A stretch of DNA of 64,000 bases from Paragordius varius (Eukaryota > Nematomorpha), in the NCBI GenBank assembly GCA_964247055.1, contig OZ176052.1, positions 4,836,001-4,900,000 on the forward strand, written 5' to 3'. The notes under the pieces are model-generated. The model had not been told where the DNA came from. It worked only from the letters and a program-made list of their open reading frames with translations, and ran no database searches. Below are positions 13,201 to 27,229 of the stretch, in pieces. Made by a program: the position numbers and the translations under genes. Numbering within the stretch: the first letter of the stretch is position 1; each line of letters opens with the position of its first letter.

Positions 13201-14653
13201 TTTCTGTGCCAAATTTTAAATTTGTAAAAAAACTCTAATTATGAAAGTAATTTTACTAATAATTTAACTATTTAGATGCTACCCACAAACAAAACAAACA
13301 TTTGATTAAAACATTTATAATCAAAAATTTGTGTTAAAAAAAATATCAAAAGCTTTTATATTTAATTATTTTTCTTTTTTAATTCGTCAGTTTTTCAATG
13401 ACAACAAAATACTTAAAGTAAAACTTCGCGGATAAAATTTTGAGATATTTTATTTTTATATATAATACGTTTAAAATTTAAATGATGTGTTAATGGCCAT
13501 AAAACGATTCTTTTTTTTTTCAAACTTATGTTCATATTTTCTAAAAGTCCTATATAATTAACATATTTATCTATCGAATTTAAGCCGAAAAATCATAAAT
13601 CAGAATTTCATTTATTATAGTTATATAAAAGGGCCTTGAACATTAATAGTCACAAAAGTTCATTTTTCACAAGGGGGAAAGGTTGGATTCACACAAAATA
13701 TCTTGGAATATATTTAAATAAACGATAACAACCATCTAATTCAACCAAGCGTATTTAGTTGTAAAACATCTTTCTTTAATGATTTGATTAAAAAGCAAAG
13801 AAAAGTATTTTTAAATTATATTAAAATATTCCCCAAAAAGGCAATTTTTTGGAATTAAACATTTGGATTAAAAAAGTGTATTTAATAAATGTTTAAAACA
13901 ATAATAAGCACATACGTTAGATTTTGCAACAATATATTCGCCCATTTCCTTTAATCTGTCATAATCATTAACCACATTTAGTTTATTGGGGGCATTTGAT
14001 CCAGATTCGATAAATTTTTCATTCTTTTTGCAAACAACGTTTTGTTTCCATGTTTTATGGTGTTTAGATGTTGCAGGTTTATTCGAAAGATCCAGTAACA
14101 TGGTATCTTCATTACTTTCAAACTCATAATTAGAATTTAGGGCGACATCATTCATTTTTTTATCATATTTGTTAATAACAGATTCTTTCCCCAAGTGGCG
14201 GCAGGGTTCAATGTTTTGATGACGATTATTTAAACAATATGTACAGTTAACTAGTGTGGTTGAATTACCGTTTAATTTATTTTCTTCGCTATTACCTTTG
14301 TAATAGTAATAATTAGTGGTATTAATTGACGACTTGTTAATTGCAACAAAGTTTGATTCATGGCCATGAATATTAGTTGTAGCGTTGTTACCATTTTTAT
14401 TTTTAATTAATTGTTGTTTGCCTGGATACGTGGTGTTGGTACTCAAAATATTAGATTTTAACTGTTTTTCATTTTCTTTCATCCATATATCATTAATCTT
14501 TTCAGGCATTAGACCTTGCTTACCAGCTAACTTAAAGTTTATATCAGAAATCTTATATTTGTATGATAAATTATCATTATTTATACTATTGTTGTTATCA
14601 GTGGATGATGATAAAAAGGTATCTTTAGTGGAATCGCCATTGAAATACAACAT
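7221..14653 (-). CDS. CNC-type bZIP transcription factor (NRF/SKN-1/CncC-like), 1094 aa, 9 exons
   Basis: Minus-strand exons are 13916-14653, 11776-12331, 10891-11453, 10553-10700, 10262-10486, 10022-10094, 9340-9902, 8031-8215 and 7221-7454. All junctions are GT-AG and phases agree. Exon 7 carries the CNC domain ([20 protein letters not shown], about 901-920) and basic region [17 protein letters not shown] (about 937-953), nearly identical to NRF2. Exon 8 gives the leucine zipper, which aligns without gaps to NRF2 after KLD, with leucines spaced as in [16 protein letters not shown]. Such factors act in the nucleus, bind antioxidant/Maf-type DNA sites with small Maf partners, and control stress genes. 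The first ~890 residues are Asn/Ser-rich and poorly conserved; no DLG/ETGE Keap1 degron is obvious. Three LDLS/LDLT motifs (about 187, 462, 653) resemble CtBP-binding motifs. The start is the first in-frame ATG after a TAA, but an upstream exon cannot be excluded. The 77-residue C-terminal tail lacks an evident Neh3 motif. Confidence 0.93.
7790..7872. repeat. MITE family 2, partial copy in the last CNC intron
   Basis: Contains GGGTGAATTTGAATTGTTTA and a second GAGAATTTGAG block followed by GGTATACC. These match the right arm of the family seen complete at 62632-62945. Only one arm is recognisable. Confidence 0.5.
8430..8585. repeat. MITE family 1 fragment in CNC intron 7, next to a hAT-like end
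   Basis: Contains GCAGTAGTGTATGGGCAAAA and, inverted further on, TTACTGTATTACCAAATGGC, the family 1 core. The sequence just left of it (CTTAGGAACCACTGCAG) resembles a CAGTGGTTC hAT-type terminus, so two elements may abut here. Confidence 0.45.
9999..10020. repeat. (TA)n run at a splice donor
   Basis: Eleven TA units lie immediately downstream of the exon 6 donor (AAG|GTATAT...) of the CNC gene, so the 5' splice site merges into a dinucleotide microsatellite. Confidence 0.8.
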
Positions 14654-15961
14654 TATGTTTGTACCAATAATTTTTTGACAAAAAGGGTTTGTAATGATTT
14701 CGTTATATGTTGATAAACCAACTTAAATATCTGTGTCTAAAAATAAGTTGTTGAATATATGGTGTAAAATATTTTTATACAGTATATGAATATAAAAAAA
14801 TTGATTGTAATTGAACTAATTTAATTTAATGAGCACATCGAATGATGGGACGTAACAAAAAAAGATATGTTAAGCATATCAATTTGATCCTGCAGAATAT
14901 ATATGGTACAGATATGTTTTCAAAAAAATATTTTTAGACTATTAAATAGATATAAATTAGAGTGCACATATATGACTAGTTAGTATTGCGCGATTAGAAT
15001 TCCCTAAAAGAATGGTATAATAAGGACATTTTTTTCAAAAAAAACGTGTACCACAAATAGTTAATATAAGCAACCAAAAAAAAGTTAAAAGTTTCTTCTC
15101 ATATATTTAATATTTCAATATTTTATTTTTTATTATACAGGAGGAGGATGTACTCAATTTCGCTGGCTCATAATTTTTTTATTGAGGCAACAACACACTA
15201 CACATAATAATCAGTCAGCGTGCCTTTCAATCTATTTTCCTTTTTATATATTTATTTTATACATTATTGAAAAACATTTAGTTTTTTTAGTAATTTAGTT
15301 ATTGTAGTTGATAGAAGCTATTGGACTGGGTATCATTGTAAAATTATTTGCAAGGTTCTTTTTTTAGAAAGTAACATGCAGGAGGAGGACACATATACAA
15401 TGCAAAAATATAAATTCATTTTATTCCCTTTTTAAGTTGGTTGTACTTTATTTTGGGTATAGTACCTCATTCTATCCCAAATGACATTACACAATCTGAA
15501 ATAAGTACACTGATTAACCATCTCAAAGTTATTTGCAACTAACTCAAGGGTATATTAATAGAAAAGGCCCTATTTTTTATATTAAAGATAAAAGTGACTC
15601 AACTTTGTCGGGATTTCTCCCAGAATATTTTTACCCCTCGCGCAATGCAAAGTTCAAATTTGTTTTTATCAACCATTTATCATATATTTTACCTGTCCTT
15701 TTTATAATTATTCAAATTTTATACAAAACTTCACCCCATCTAGCCTAAAAAACGATAATTTTGCTGTGAACACAAAAAGGTATAAGGGACAAAATGCACT
15801 TTTATGTATGAATATATGTCTGTGTTATACAAAGATATTTATTGTTAAAATACGTTTTATGCACTACACATGTAAAAAATGGGTTTAAAGTTCATTTGAT
15901 AAAAAATATCTTAAGATTACCCGTACATCGCCAAGTAAAATATGGGGTATGTATTTTTATT

Positions 15962-16169
15962 AGAGTATGCACATTAATTTAAATCCATCTTATTGTTGAA
16001 CAATCGGTATCACAATAGCGTATGGGTAAAAAGCAACAAACAGTTGAAAAGCCAATCTATCAACATAAATTTTATCTAATTATGGACAAAATTTGATTTA
16101 AATCATATGCTACTCTATTACCAATCGCCCAACAATATGTAAATTAACCAACATTAATGTGCATACTGT
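15962..16169. mobile_element. MITE family 1 copy (about 208 bp)
   Basis: The ends AGAGTATGCACATTAAT and CATTAATGTGCATACTGT are inverted to each other. The core AGCGTATGGGTAAAAA...CATATGCTACTCTATTACC is also inverted. TA flanks and CAGT-type ends suggest a Tc1/mariner-related non-autonomous element; this is inferred from end sequence only. Confidence 0.7.
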
Positions 16170-17518
16170 ATTTGTACATAGTCTTCACTGGTAAATTAGT
16201 GTAAAATTAAGCATTATCTATCCCAAAGAAAATTTTATAAAACAATTATCAGTATATATTCAAATGTTGGCCCATAGTTTATAATGAGAGTACGTGCGTA
16301 CTATGTATTACTTACGTATGATATTTATTTTTCTATTATTTTAAGAATGTTTCAATAACCCTTATATTCCTCCAACTATTTTGACATAATATTTTTTATA
16401 TATAATTAATGCAATTTCGCTTTTAACAAAATTTTTTATATACAATAACAATTACATACGCTGCAAAGATAATATATCCAAAATAATAGGCAGTAATACG
16501 ATATAATACGATAATTATTCAGTATGAAATCACTTAACACAATAATATTGGACATTTTAAAAAATGCCTATTTTAAATAAATTCTGGTAAAAAACGGAGA
16601 CCACAGAAATAGCTAAAATATATTTAATGAAAGGTTAGCGTAAAATTATTTTTTTTACATTTTAAACGGAATCGAAAACATAGCTATGAGATAAGTTTTA
16701 CACTTTTAAATACAGTTTGTGCAAATAAAATTAATAATTATTGATGCTTATTTGTATGTTCTCATTATATTACATAATTTATTAATATAAACTATTTTAT
16801 TCATACGAGTAAGTCCAATATTTAATTTCCTCATAATACGCTCAAAGAAATTTTTTTTATAACTAACATAATAAACTATAAATAAATATATGTACCAGAC
16901 GGGGGGCATGACTAGACACAGTTTTTATATGAACAACACATTACATTGAATTTGTATGCGTTTATTCTAACTTTTACTATGCGCATAAATAGGTATAAAA
17001 ACATTTTTTATAATATTTTTAGATGATGCATCAATATTAATACTAAGTTACATTATTGTTTGTTATTCATGTGCGTACAACACAAACACACACACATTAC
17101 TCTCTCAATAGGGGTCAACGTACAAAATATAAACCAATAGATAAAGAGATGTATGTATGTACATTTAAATTGTGTGATGTTGGCAATAATATCATCCCAA
17201 ACGATACGAGATAACCAACAAATTTGCCTAAAATAATTTTCATAATATTTTTTATAAATTTGATAAAAAATAGGGGGCGAAAGGTCCTTAATACAAATTA
17301 TGCATTCTAGTATTTCATATCAAATAGGGCAGTTGATAACTGTATCACTTTAATAACTTGTGTTACATTGATCTAACATAAACTATATTAAAATGTTTTG
17401 ATGAGAAAAAATAACAGGTCTGACCAGGTATAAATGCAGCCATTCACGAAAGTAGTGAGACATCAAAACATATTTGTATAAATAAAACAAAAAAGGAATA
17501 AGTAAACAAACTGGTTTT

Positions 17519-17795
17519 AATTTTTAATAAAGGGAGACATTATGTGCGGCCCGCGAATAATTTGGAAATCCATAATTTACATGCATCAAAATATTAGGGA
17601 TAATATTAAACCAAATTTTTTAGGCCTATTTAATTGACAACGTAATCTGGTAAATTATGGTGCATTTTCAGTCTTATTTTCAAAATCTATAGCATTTATT
17701 AATTCCCATTTATACATTTAAAATGCGAACTGTAATTTTTTCGAGGCAAAATGCGGCCCACAAAGGCATTTATGTTGGACACCTTTGGTAACAAC
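17519..17795. mobile_element. hAT-like short element, second copy of the GTGTCCAAC family
   Basis: Left part has GTGCGGCCCGCGAATAATTT, right part has ATGCGGCCCACAAAGGC followed by ATGTTGGACACC. The right terminus matches that of the 5140-5366 element; the left terminus is worn. Confidence 0.45.
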
Positions 17796-19963
17796 AATTT
17801 GGAAAAATTTGAAATTGCAAAAAAATAAACACAACCAATATTTACCATGTGTTAAACACAGGTTTAATTATTTGACAGTTATAAAGAGTCAGGGTCATTA
17901 ATGCTTTCATAAGATTACGAAACGAATTTATATTGTATAATTATGGCTAATATATATAATTTATGATTGTAAATATGAACAATGTTAAGTTAAATTTGAA
18001 TTCGATTGGTTATGTTTATTTGTCTAAAATAAAATTATATTATAAATGATTTCATTGAAATGTTTTTGGCGATGGATTGGTTTATAGACTAAATTCGACT
18101 TGATATAATAAAAATTACCCATTAAAATATTGTTTAAATTTTATAACTTACCCAAACGCAAAGTGTTAATAAAAATCATGGCGTTTTCATAAATGCAAAA
18201 TGCGACCTAACAATAAATCCTACTTTTATGTAATAAAAGTTGTATTTCGATATAGGGCACCCATCCCTCGCTCATATGCCCTATTTTGGAAAAAATATTT
18301 GGGTCATTATCGGCATCATTGACCTTTTTAAAAAATGTATTACTTTATTTATTTATTTGAAATAATAAAAATTTGACAATATTTAATAATTTATGGCTCT
18401 TTATAAATATTAATAAAACCCTTCTAGTAAGTTTATGGGAAGGTTATCTCAACCATGAATGGAAACAATTAGGTCTTTTAAAAATCAGCATGAAAAAAAG
18501 GAGTGGTTCTCTATAATATTATTTAAATTATCACTGACGTTATTATTCGGTTGTACTGATTTATAAATTTGATAAAATAAATTATTAGTTATAACAAATA
18601 ACTTACTTTATTGTGTTTTTTAATAATTCAATCAAAAAAAGAAACTGGTTTCGGATCTTTTTATTTGATTCTTTGCAGCTTTTAAAACCAAAACTGGTCT
18701 AAACGACAAATAAAACAAAATTTTGATAATTAATATGATAGCTTCTTTAAAACATAATAAAATGTAAATCACTACAAGCAAAAAGAAGTCATCAAATGTA
18801 TTAGCGAAGATTAAACCATCCCAAAATATTTCAATATAATTGTTAAAGATAAACATTATTCCAAGTATTTTTCCGATAAACTGGTCGGTAACCTAATCAT
18901 TTAGTCAGCTGATGGGCATGACAATGACCATAGAATAAATAACTTAGGTATTTTTAATAAACCATTAAAAATGTAAGGTATATTAGCTTCTAAACATATG
19001 TTAAATATTTAAGATAGGACCCAACACAAATAACTTCGCGAAGCGCATTTTTAAAGAACCGGCTGACCGGATTTATATGTATATATGGGCATTCATCAAT
19101 ATTTTATTAGTTTAAAACACATCACTGTAAAATGCAAACACAATATAAAAATATTTCCAGCACGTTGCCAATCGGATAGGTTTATTCCGAATTATTTATT
19201 ATCAATTTTACTAATATTTTGTAAGCCTATTTGTGGATTTCCAAATTTCGTATATATATATATCTAAAACCATAACTCATCAAGATTTGTTTACCAATAC
19301 ATAACTTTAGAATTTCCTAACCCGTTATTATCTAATCTTTATTTTTTGTTTTTATATATATTTTATATTAAACTATTATATCTTAATTAATTTTCTTTTC
19401 CCATATATTTTATAATCGATTATATCGGTCAGAATTTAAATAACTAAAATCCTTTGGAACAAAAAACCGAAAATCAAAAAATATGGCCTTCGGATTGAAT
19501 TTTATAAAACCCAATCCAATCGTTCCCTATAAATCTTTTATGAAAACTATTTAGATTCAAATATTAAAAATTACTGTAACGCAAAAAAATAATCATTGTG
19601 CGTAAAACCCAAATATACACTGACCTCGAAATAAATTTGTCAATTCACTTTTTAATTAAACAGGTTTTACCTAAGGAGGCTAAAATTATATTAATAATAA
19701 ATAAATATTATTTAATTGTCTAGTTAAACTAAAAATAATGCTTTTATTTCTATTAAATTGTTTGCACAAGGCTAACTACTTCCGTTGATAATGACATGCG
19801 AAATTCTAAATAGGACATAATCTTAGATTTTCTCATATGACTAAGTGTAACATGAATCTAAAATTATTACTTTGTCCCAATATTTTATAAGCTTTGCTAG
19901 TATTTTAACCTTATATAGTTAACGAAACCAACTGAAAAGAGGCATTATTTAAAAGTAGGCAGA

Positions 19964-20083
19964 TAGTGTATGCACATTAATGTTGGTTAATTCACATTTA
20001 TTTTGGCCAAATGGCAATACAGTGGCAACAACTGGAAATTAGCCAACAATAACAATTGACCAAAATTAATGTGTATATTGCGA
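19964..20083. mobile_element. MITE family 1, internally deleted copy (about 120 bp)
   Basis: Begins AGTGTATGCACATTAATG TTGG and ends CAAAATTAATGTGTATATTG, inverted ends of family 1. The GTATGGG core is missing, so this copy is shorter than its relatives. Confidence 0.65.
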
Positions 20084-23000
20084 TTTCTATGAAAAAAAAT
20101 TTGTAAAATTGATCATGATCTGTGTTTAAATTTATCGTCAGAAAAATTACCATAAGCTAGCAAAACCTAATCATCTTATATTATATTATTCAGCAAATAT
20201 TCGGGCCAGTGGTAATTTTATTAATTTATATTTAATTTGTATAATATTAATTGTCACGCCCTATGGCTCGAATCCCATAACTTTAAATTTGATAAAATAA
20301 TGATTTGTGTACGGTAACATTTACAAATTTTTAACTCTACAAAAATTTCAATTTTATAAAGAATTGAGGTTAACTTAAATCTATTTTTGGATAATTTTAA
20401 TAAATATACGTAATATATAATTGCTTAATTTTTTGAATAATAAATTGAATCTTAGCAAAAACTTAACAATTATCCTCTTCATTAATATGAAGTTTTTACG
20501 TATGTTTCATCAGATGCGTCAAAAAAACAAAGCTGTTCCCATTTTTTATCAATTTAAGGATATTGTTGGTGGTTTTTTTCTTTTCCCCTTAAATTGTCAG
20601 TATTTAAAGTAAACAAAAGAGTATTTAAATAAAATTATTACCTTGAGAGGAAAATCAAATCCAAATTGTGGTTAAAATGTTAGAATTTGTGGAATATGTT
20701 TCGCATAAGCAAAAAAATTATTTACACTTGATATATGTATGAGGTGTAAGGGTAAAGGTAAAAATTGTATTATGTGTGGGAATTTTGAAGAAAAAAAATA
20801 TTAATGATATAAAAATATTCGAATTAACCTCAACATTGTTTCAATGTAATATTGGTAATTAAACCAAATCTGTGTTATTTTGATCATTTATATATGTATA
20901 AATTTATGTTATCAGTCTTTTTTGTTCAAATTGATATCATTTCTGTGAAAATCAAATAGCCAAAACCCCTATGATGGAGAAAGGTGTAATAATGTAGGAA
21001 TAAGTCAGTGTACCAAAAATATAAAATTTGGTTTAGTGTAGTTATATAGATTAGTAAATATTAGTTATATTATTCTACGATAAAATAACACGTACACAGT
21101 TTTTTTCCGATTTGATGGATGTTACGTTAAGTAAGTAATTAGTAAAAATTTATAGAAATCCCATTTTTTATTTTGTTTGAATATGATATCCAACCAAAGT
21201 GTCTGAGAATTAAATAATGCGCAAATTAAAAAAATGACAGCTCATTAATTTTAGCATGATTAAAAGGTACATAGACCTTTGAAGGGTGAAGTTTGTGGAA
21301 TGTTATAACAAAAGTAGATCATGAAAATTTAAGGAGGTATATACGGCTTTATATTAAATGAACCATATTATATATAAAATACGTGATGCATAGGATAGAG
21401 CTAATTTCGAAAATAATTAATTTTGAATTTTTGAAAGATATATGGAATAAAATAATTAATATTTTCCGTGATTATACATATTTTTTAACTGATTTTTTTA
21501 ATTTAAATAACAATTTTTAAATAATATATACATTTTGTTCGTTAAAAATATAGCGAAAAAATACCAATATAAATTATTTTTGTAGATGAAAAAAAATATG
21601 ATTAAACAATACTAATATATATAACAATACAGCATGATAAAACAAATATTATATATTTAGCGAAATAGTTAAACTGCAAAAAACAGTAGAGCGTGGTTTA
21701 AAAGGTCAGGGGCAAGTATTTAATATTAAATTTTAAGAAAAACTTTCATTAATAATATGCTAAAATCGCGACTTTATCCCTATAAAAATATTTTGATAAC
21801 AATGTGTATATAATTTCATATAATCAATATAATTTTGATGAAGGCAAAAATTTTACATATATTTTACCGTTATTTAACATACCGCATATATTTCGCTTAT
21901 TTAGCTTTTTTGTAATATTTTTTTTTTGTATTTATTTATCACAATTGATGTTAAAATGGGAAAATAAAAAAATAATAAAAAATGTATAATATATAGAACA
22001 GAAGCTAAAAGTTCAGGATCATTCATGCTTACTGCGTTAACTAAACAAACTAACGAACGAGTTAGCGAAATTAACCTTTATTTTACTTTCAATCTCATGA
22101 CATACATATAATAATATTTCTTTCTACCTTTTAACATTGATTTCAGTTTTATTAGACAGAGAATTTTATATTTAAATCTTTAACAGTTTTATTGATGTCA
22201 CGTTATACCATACCATAAGTTGCACAAAAAAGTTTCACAATGTGTCTCTGCTATACATTCTTTATGTATTATTATAAATTTAACAATAATTATAACTATA
22301 ATATGGTAAATAATCATGATAATTTTAATCTTAGACAACAACTATATAACGTTAGAATAAATTTAATAGAAAAATTAATTATTAACAAAAACTTTTTTGT
22401 GTGTGATAACAAGTATGTAGATATGTTATATGTATAATTAATATTAAAACACAGCATTAGAAAGTGAGTGACACAGTTTTTGCGCGACCTATTGACCTAT
22501 ACCTCACCTTTCTTTCTTTCATTCAAAAATAACAAATATATCTTTTTTTGTATATTATTATTATCATATGCTTATAAAACATTTCCCTCAATTCTTTTAA
22601 CTCCTCCCTATAACAAAAAATAACCGTAATTTTAAGGAAAAATGTAATTAAACATATCAACTATCATTTTTAGTTGAAAGTTAATCGCAAATATGTCACA
22701 CATACTACACAAATCATAGTAACCTTTGTGTCATTGTCCAACATTAATGTTTATTACAAAATTATAATAACAACGATAAGGGGTTTAGACCTAAATTATT
22801 TATATAGGATTTGTAGTTTTATCGACACATTTATCGAATTAAATCATTTGTGCAAAAAAAACCAAATAAAACGTGATGGAGTTAAAAATGTTGTAAATGA
22901 ATGAGTAGCCTTTCTTTATTTGCTTTTGTAAATAAATGGCAACTCATCATTTATTTAAGCGTCTTTTTTGTACGTACCAATTTTGTAGCTTAAATTATCA

Positions 23001-23708
23001 ATGTCATATTTGACCTAGTGTGTATGGAGGACACGGTGAGGATATCAAATTTTTTTCTGCTCTAAAATATAGTGAATTTATATTTCTTTACAATTTTTAT
23101 ATATAAGAAAGATTGTAGGTGATATTTGGAGGTAGATAAGTATTTGATTCAGTAAATTTTAATAATACAAATTAGATATGAAACATTCCAGTATTACGAT
23201 TAATAATATATAAAAGCATGGCAAAAACAAATTAATAAAACATACTTAATTTTTTAATAAATATCATTCAATTTTTGGCACATCCCATATATGATGCTTA
23301 TTGCTTTACTTTGTCTGGATCAAAAAAATATAAAAAAATATTTTATAGGCATTCAGTTTCATAAAATTATTCATATAACCTTAAAATAAAGTGTGTATGT
23401 TTTTAGCACGTTAATTTTTAAATCAAAATAACCATATCGATTTACAAAACGTTCGTTCGTTCGTTCATTAACAAACTGTAAATAAGGATAAAATTTAACA
23501 ATGATATTGAGTGTGGTTTGTGGTTATATGTTATGTGTACATAAAGATTGGATTACTTTTATTCCAAAGACGGTGAACATAGCAGCCTTGTTATCGGTTT
23601 TAAAGGTTATATTAGAATATGTGTAAATATATTTATTAACAATTTTAGCGAGAAAAAACGGAAAAAATCATACTTTTTCTACGTTTATTATGTCTATTAT
23701 TCCTGAAT

Positions 23709-23900
23709 TAGAGTGCGCACATTTATGCTGCCTTATTAACATTAATGTTGGTAAATTTGTAATACAGCGTGTAATTAAATGACCAAAGTAATGAATTCAA
23801 AAAATTGTTTAATTACAACATTTTTTTGTTTTTTTTTCCACACACTACTGTGTTGCCAATCGACCAACTAATAGTAAGCCACCATAAATGTGCATATTGT
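23709..23900. mobile_element. MITE family 1 copy (about 192 bp)
   Basis: Ends AGAGTGCGCACATTTATG and CATAAATGTGCATATTGT are inverted. Internally AATACAGCGTGTAATT and CACACTACTGTGTTGCCAAT correspond to the diverged core arms. Confidence 0.6.
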
Positions 23901-24604
23901 AAAAAACTTTTTACTTACGTCTAACTTAGAGTAATTAAAAATGAATGATTATTTCTGGGGTCTATTTTAATTTCAATATATATACTTTTTGACATTTCAT
24001 AAATAATTAGCAAGGTTAAAAATATAAAATATGTATTAACTGACTAACATAATAATAATAAAGAGTATTTTGGCGAATTCAAGGTAAAGGTACGAATAAA
24101 AAATGCATCCTAATTTTATATACATTATTTCGCATCAACAAAACAATAAATTTGTTTTAATGATAGTGTAATTAATATCTTATTTACTACACCTTAACAT
24201 AAATTTGTGCATCAATTGGCAAATAAATAAAATCTTATGTATGTCAGGACATATAAGTTTTTTTATCTTATTAATAAATTCAAAACTATTATAGCCAATA
24301 ATATGGATATTCACTGTAACGACAGCTTTAACACACAACTTGTATTACACATTTAATTGTTTGGAAATATTTGAAATAGTTGGCGTTTTATCAACAAATT
24401 CTAAATTAAGCCAAGTTTGTAGCATAAACGGAGATAAATTTTTCTGAATGCTCAGATCAAGTTATAATTAATAATTAAAAACCAAAACATTTCAGTTACA
24501 ATGAAAGCAGATAAAAATTTTCAGTGCTCTTAGATTTACCCACAATAAATTGTTTATAAATGCAATAAATTACTCGATATATGTAAATGTGTTCACCCTT
24601 TTAA

Positions 24605-24832
24605 CCAGTGGTTCTCAAAGGGGGTGCAATGGAAACAAATTGCAGGTATATGAGGATTTCAGGTGCAAATTAGGATTCACTGGTATAGCAAAAATATTTC
24701 AACAAACGCTGATACAAGGATCCCGTTGATTATGAATTGTATAATTTTTTTATCTTTTGGAGGAAGGGGGAGGCGCAAGAATTATTTTTTTCAATTTGGT
24801 GGGGCGTCAACAATAAAAGGTTGGAACCACTG
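24605..24832. mobile_element. hAT-like MITE with CAGTGGTTC ends
   Basis: Left end CAGTGGTTCTCAAAGGGGG and right end AGGTTGGAACCACTG are inverted. CAGTGGTTC is a classic hAT-family terminus. The flanks CTTTTAAC and CTTTAAGT may be a worn 8-bp target duplication. The 75-aa frame starting at 24663 is internal to the element. Confidence 0.6.
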
Positions 24833-27229
24833 CTTTAAGTCATCGGTTAAGCGAAGTTGCTTCTATTTTCTACCAAGAGCTTATTTTTAATCCCTATCTA
24901 TATGTGTTTTTCTGATCCAATATTGGTTAAGTAAAAAATTTATTATTGCTTTTTCTAAAAGGTTTATTTGGTATAAATAATTATTAAGCCAACTATTGTA
25001 AATGTTATGGTTTTAAATAGCATCACTATTGGTTAACCATATAAGATGGAGATATAAAGCTATAGTTTAACAGTTATATAAAATAAAAAATAATATATTT
25101 ACAAACGTATATCCGCATTATAATATATGTTAATAAATTTTGGATATAACTATTTTGTTTTTACACTAAATTTTAAATATAATCATTTATAGGCGAAGGT
25201 TAAAATTTACATCATTTTTTAAGGAATAAATTGGTATTTATTAAGCAAAAAGCGTTTAAAAAAATTTCCCATTTTGGATTAACCAACCACACATATCTTT
25301 ATAATTAGTCATATCTAACTATATATTTATTGTGTTAACCAATTTTTTTAACATATTTACATTCTCAAATATTTACATATATAATAAATAATTAACATTG
25401 CTCATCATTATTGATTCCTGCCAAAACATGGATAATCATTTTATTTATATAATGAAAAATATAGAGAGAGATAATTATAGATTTTATTATTATACTCTAT
25501 TATTGATAAATTGCTAATTTTAGTTTTAGGGGATTTTTTTACCCAATGAAAAATAAATTATGTATTTTATCGCTAAAAATGCAAACGAAATTTGCACTAT
25601 GCATAAATTTGACCTTCGACTTTTTCCTTTTGCACAATATAAATAAATATATATATTTATTAAAAACACAATGATAAATATAATAGCATGAAAATGTGCA
25701 AATTGATTGCAAAAATTTTGTGTTTCATTGATAAAAAGTGCGTACGCAATCTTTGATTTTGGTTCAATTTTTTCGTTTTATTTGTAATACAAAACAATAT
25801 ATAATTTCTATGACTATTTAGTATTTATATTGTTATATATATGAAATCTTAATAGAAATTTATTTGAGATATTGAAAATATATTTTTATAAAAAACATAA
25901 AACTTTTTAAATCAACATTTTAATTATGCCAATAGGTAAAAAATAAAATCTAAATTTAATTGTTTTGTTCTCACACCTAGCATATTTAGACTTTTTTAAT
26001 AAATAAACTTTTTACAAAATAGAATATCAACCCTAAAAGTATAGAAAACGATATTTTTAACCAGTCAATTACTCACGCCCAATTTCGCTAATTTATGAAC
26101 CATTTTTTTCCGACAAAGTTCATTCAAAATATCCGTAATTTTATTCATAATGGCAAGAGTTATAATTAAATCGAACTGTAATTAGGTCATAAAAAATATT
26201 TTGGGGTGTATGCGTGTTGGAATAACATATATAATTATTTGTACGTACACATATAATCATGATAACATAATCGATTGACCCGTAAACTGTGTTATTTAAA
26301 TAGACACTTATTTAACCTTAAATTGATTTAGTATTATTAATGTTATAAACATACCAAATTTTATAAGTAGTTAATAAGCAGGTGGTCCCTTATAATAGAA
26401 TTTTAAACATACATAAAAAGATATTTATTTAGATTAGCGTTCAATAATAATAATTTATTAATAATACCTTAAAGTGATTTAAACCAAAGATATATTAAAC
26501 AATATTTCCGCATTTTTTAAATTTCCGCGTATACCTTTTGAAATTATAAAACATTATCAAGATCCAGCTTAGCAAACACAATTTGTGCCAAGTGAAACTT
26601 GTGTGCACACTTGTGTGCACATACTATAATTAGACCAATTTTTTATTCTATATTACTCTATTATTCATAATTAAAAAATTTACAAGCAACGTTATGATAA
26701 TTATAACAATGATAATAATATAAATTAAAGGCTATTTTCACACGATAACATAGCCGATAGATTTTCATGATAGATATATGGGCCATTAAATAGGGCCCAC
26801 TTGTGTTATATTTATAACAGGCCGCATGCAAACGTTTAAGGACTGTCTAAAAATAAATATATTAACGTAAATTTTATATATAGATTCCGATTTTCGTCCA
26901 GTTAGGTAAATAGTTTCAGTTATTTAATATATATATTACATTATGCTATGAAAATCGTGGAGAAATTTTGGTTTATAATATGAATAAAACTAACCCTATC
27001 CAACCATTTAATTGATAAATAATAACTTTTGGAATAATCCTGTCATTTTGGGATTAAGACACAGTCAAACTCCGCTAGATTAAACTGACAAGGTATAAAA
27101 ATGCTACATTAATTAAATAATTAAGGATGATAAAAACTGAACAAAGCCGTATTTACCGTGGACCACATGGACTATTGGCTAATTAGTTCTATTTTAATAC
27201 ACAATGTCCACAAAAAATAACCTGTTGAA

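Noticed and set aside
15120-15400. CAGGAGGAGGA occurring twice about 240 bp apart
   Set aside because: Both copies are in direct orientation with no shared flanks; not enough to call an element.
20250-20285. ATGGCTCGAATCCCAT, like a tRNA T-arm
   Set aside because: No acceptor, D or anticodon arm can be paired around it.
22240-22904. Two plus-strand frames of 65 and 76 aa
   Set aside because: Asn/Tyr/Ile/Lys-rich composition typical of AT-rich non-coding DNA, without splice or homology support.
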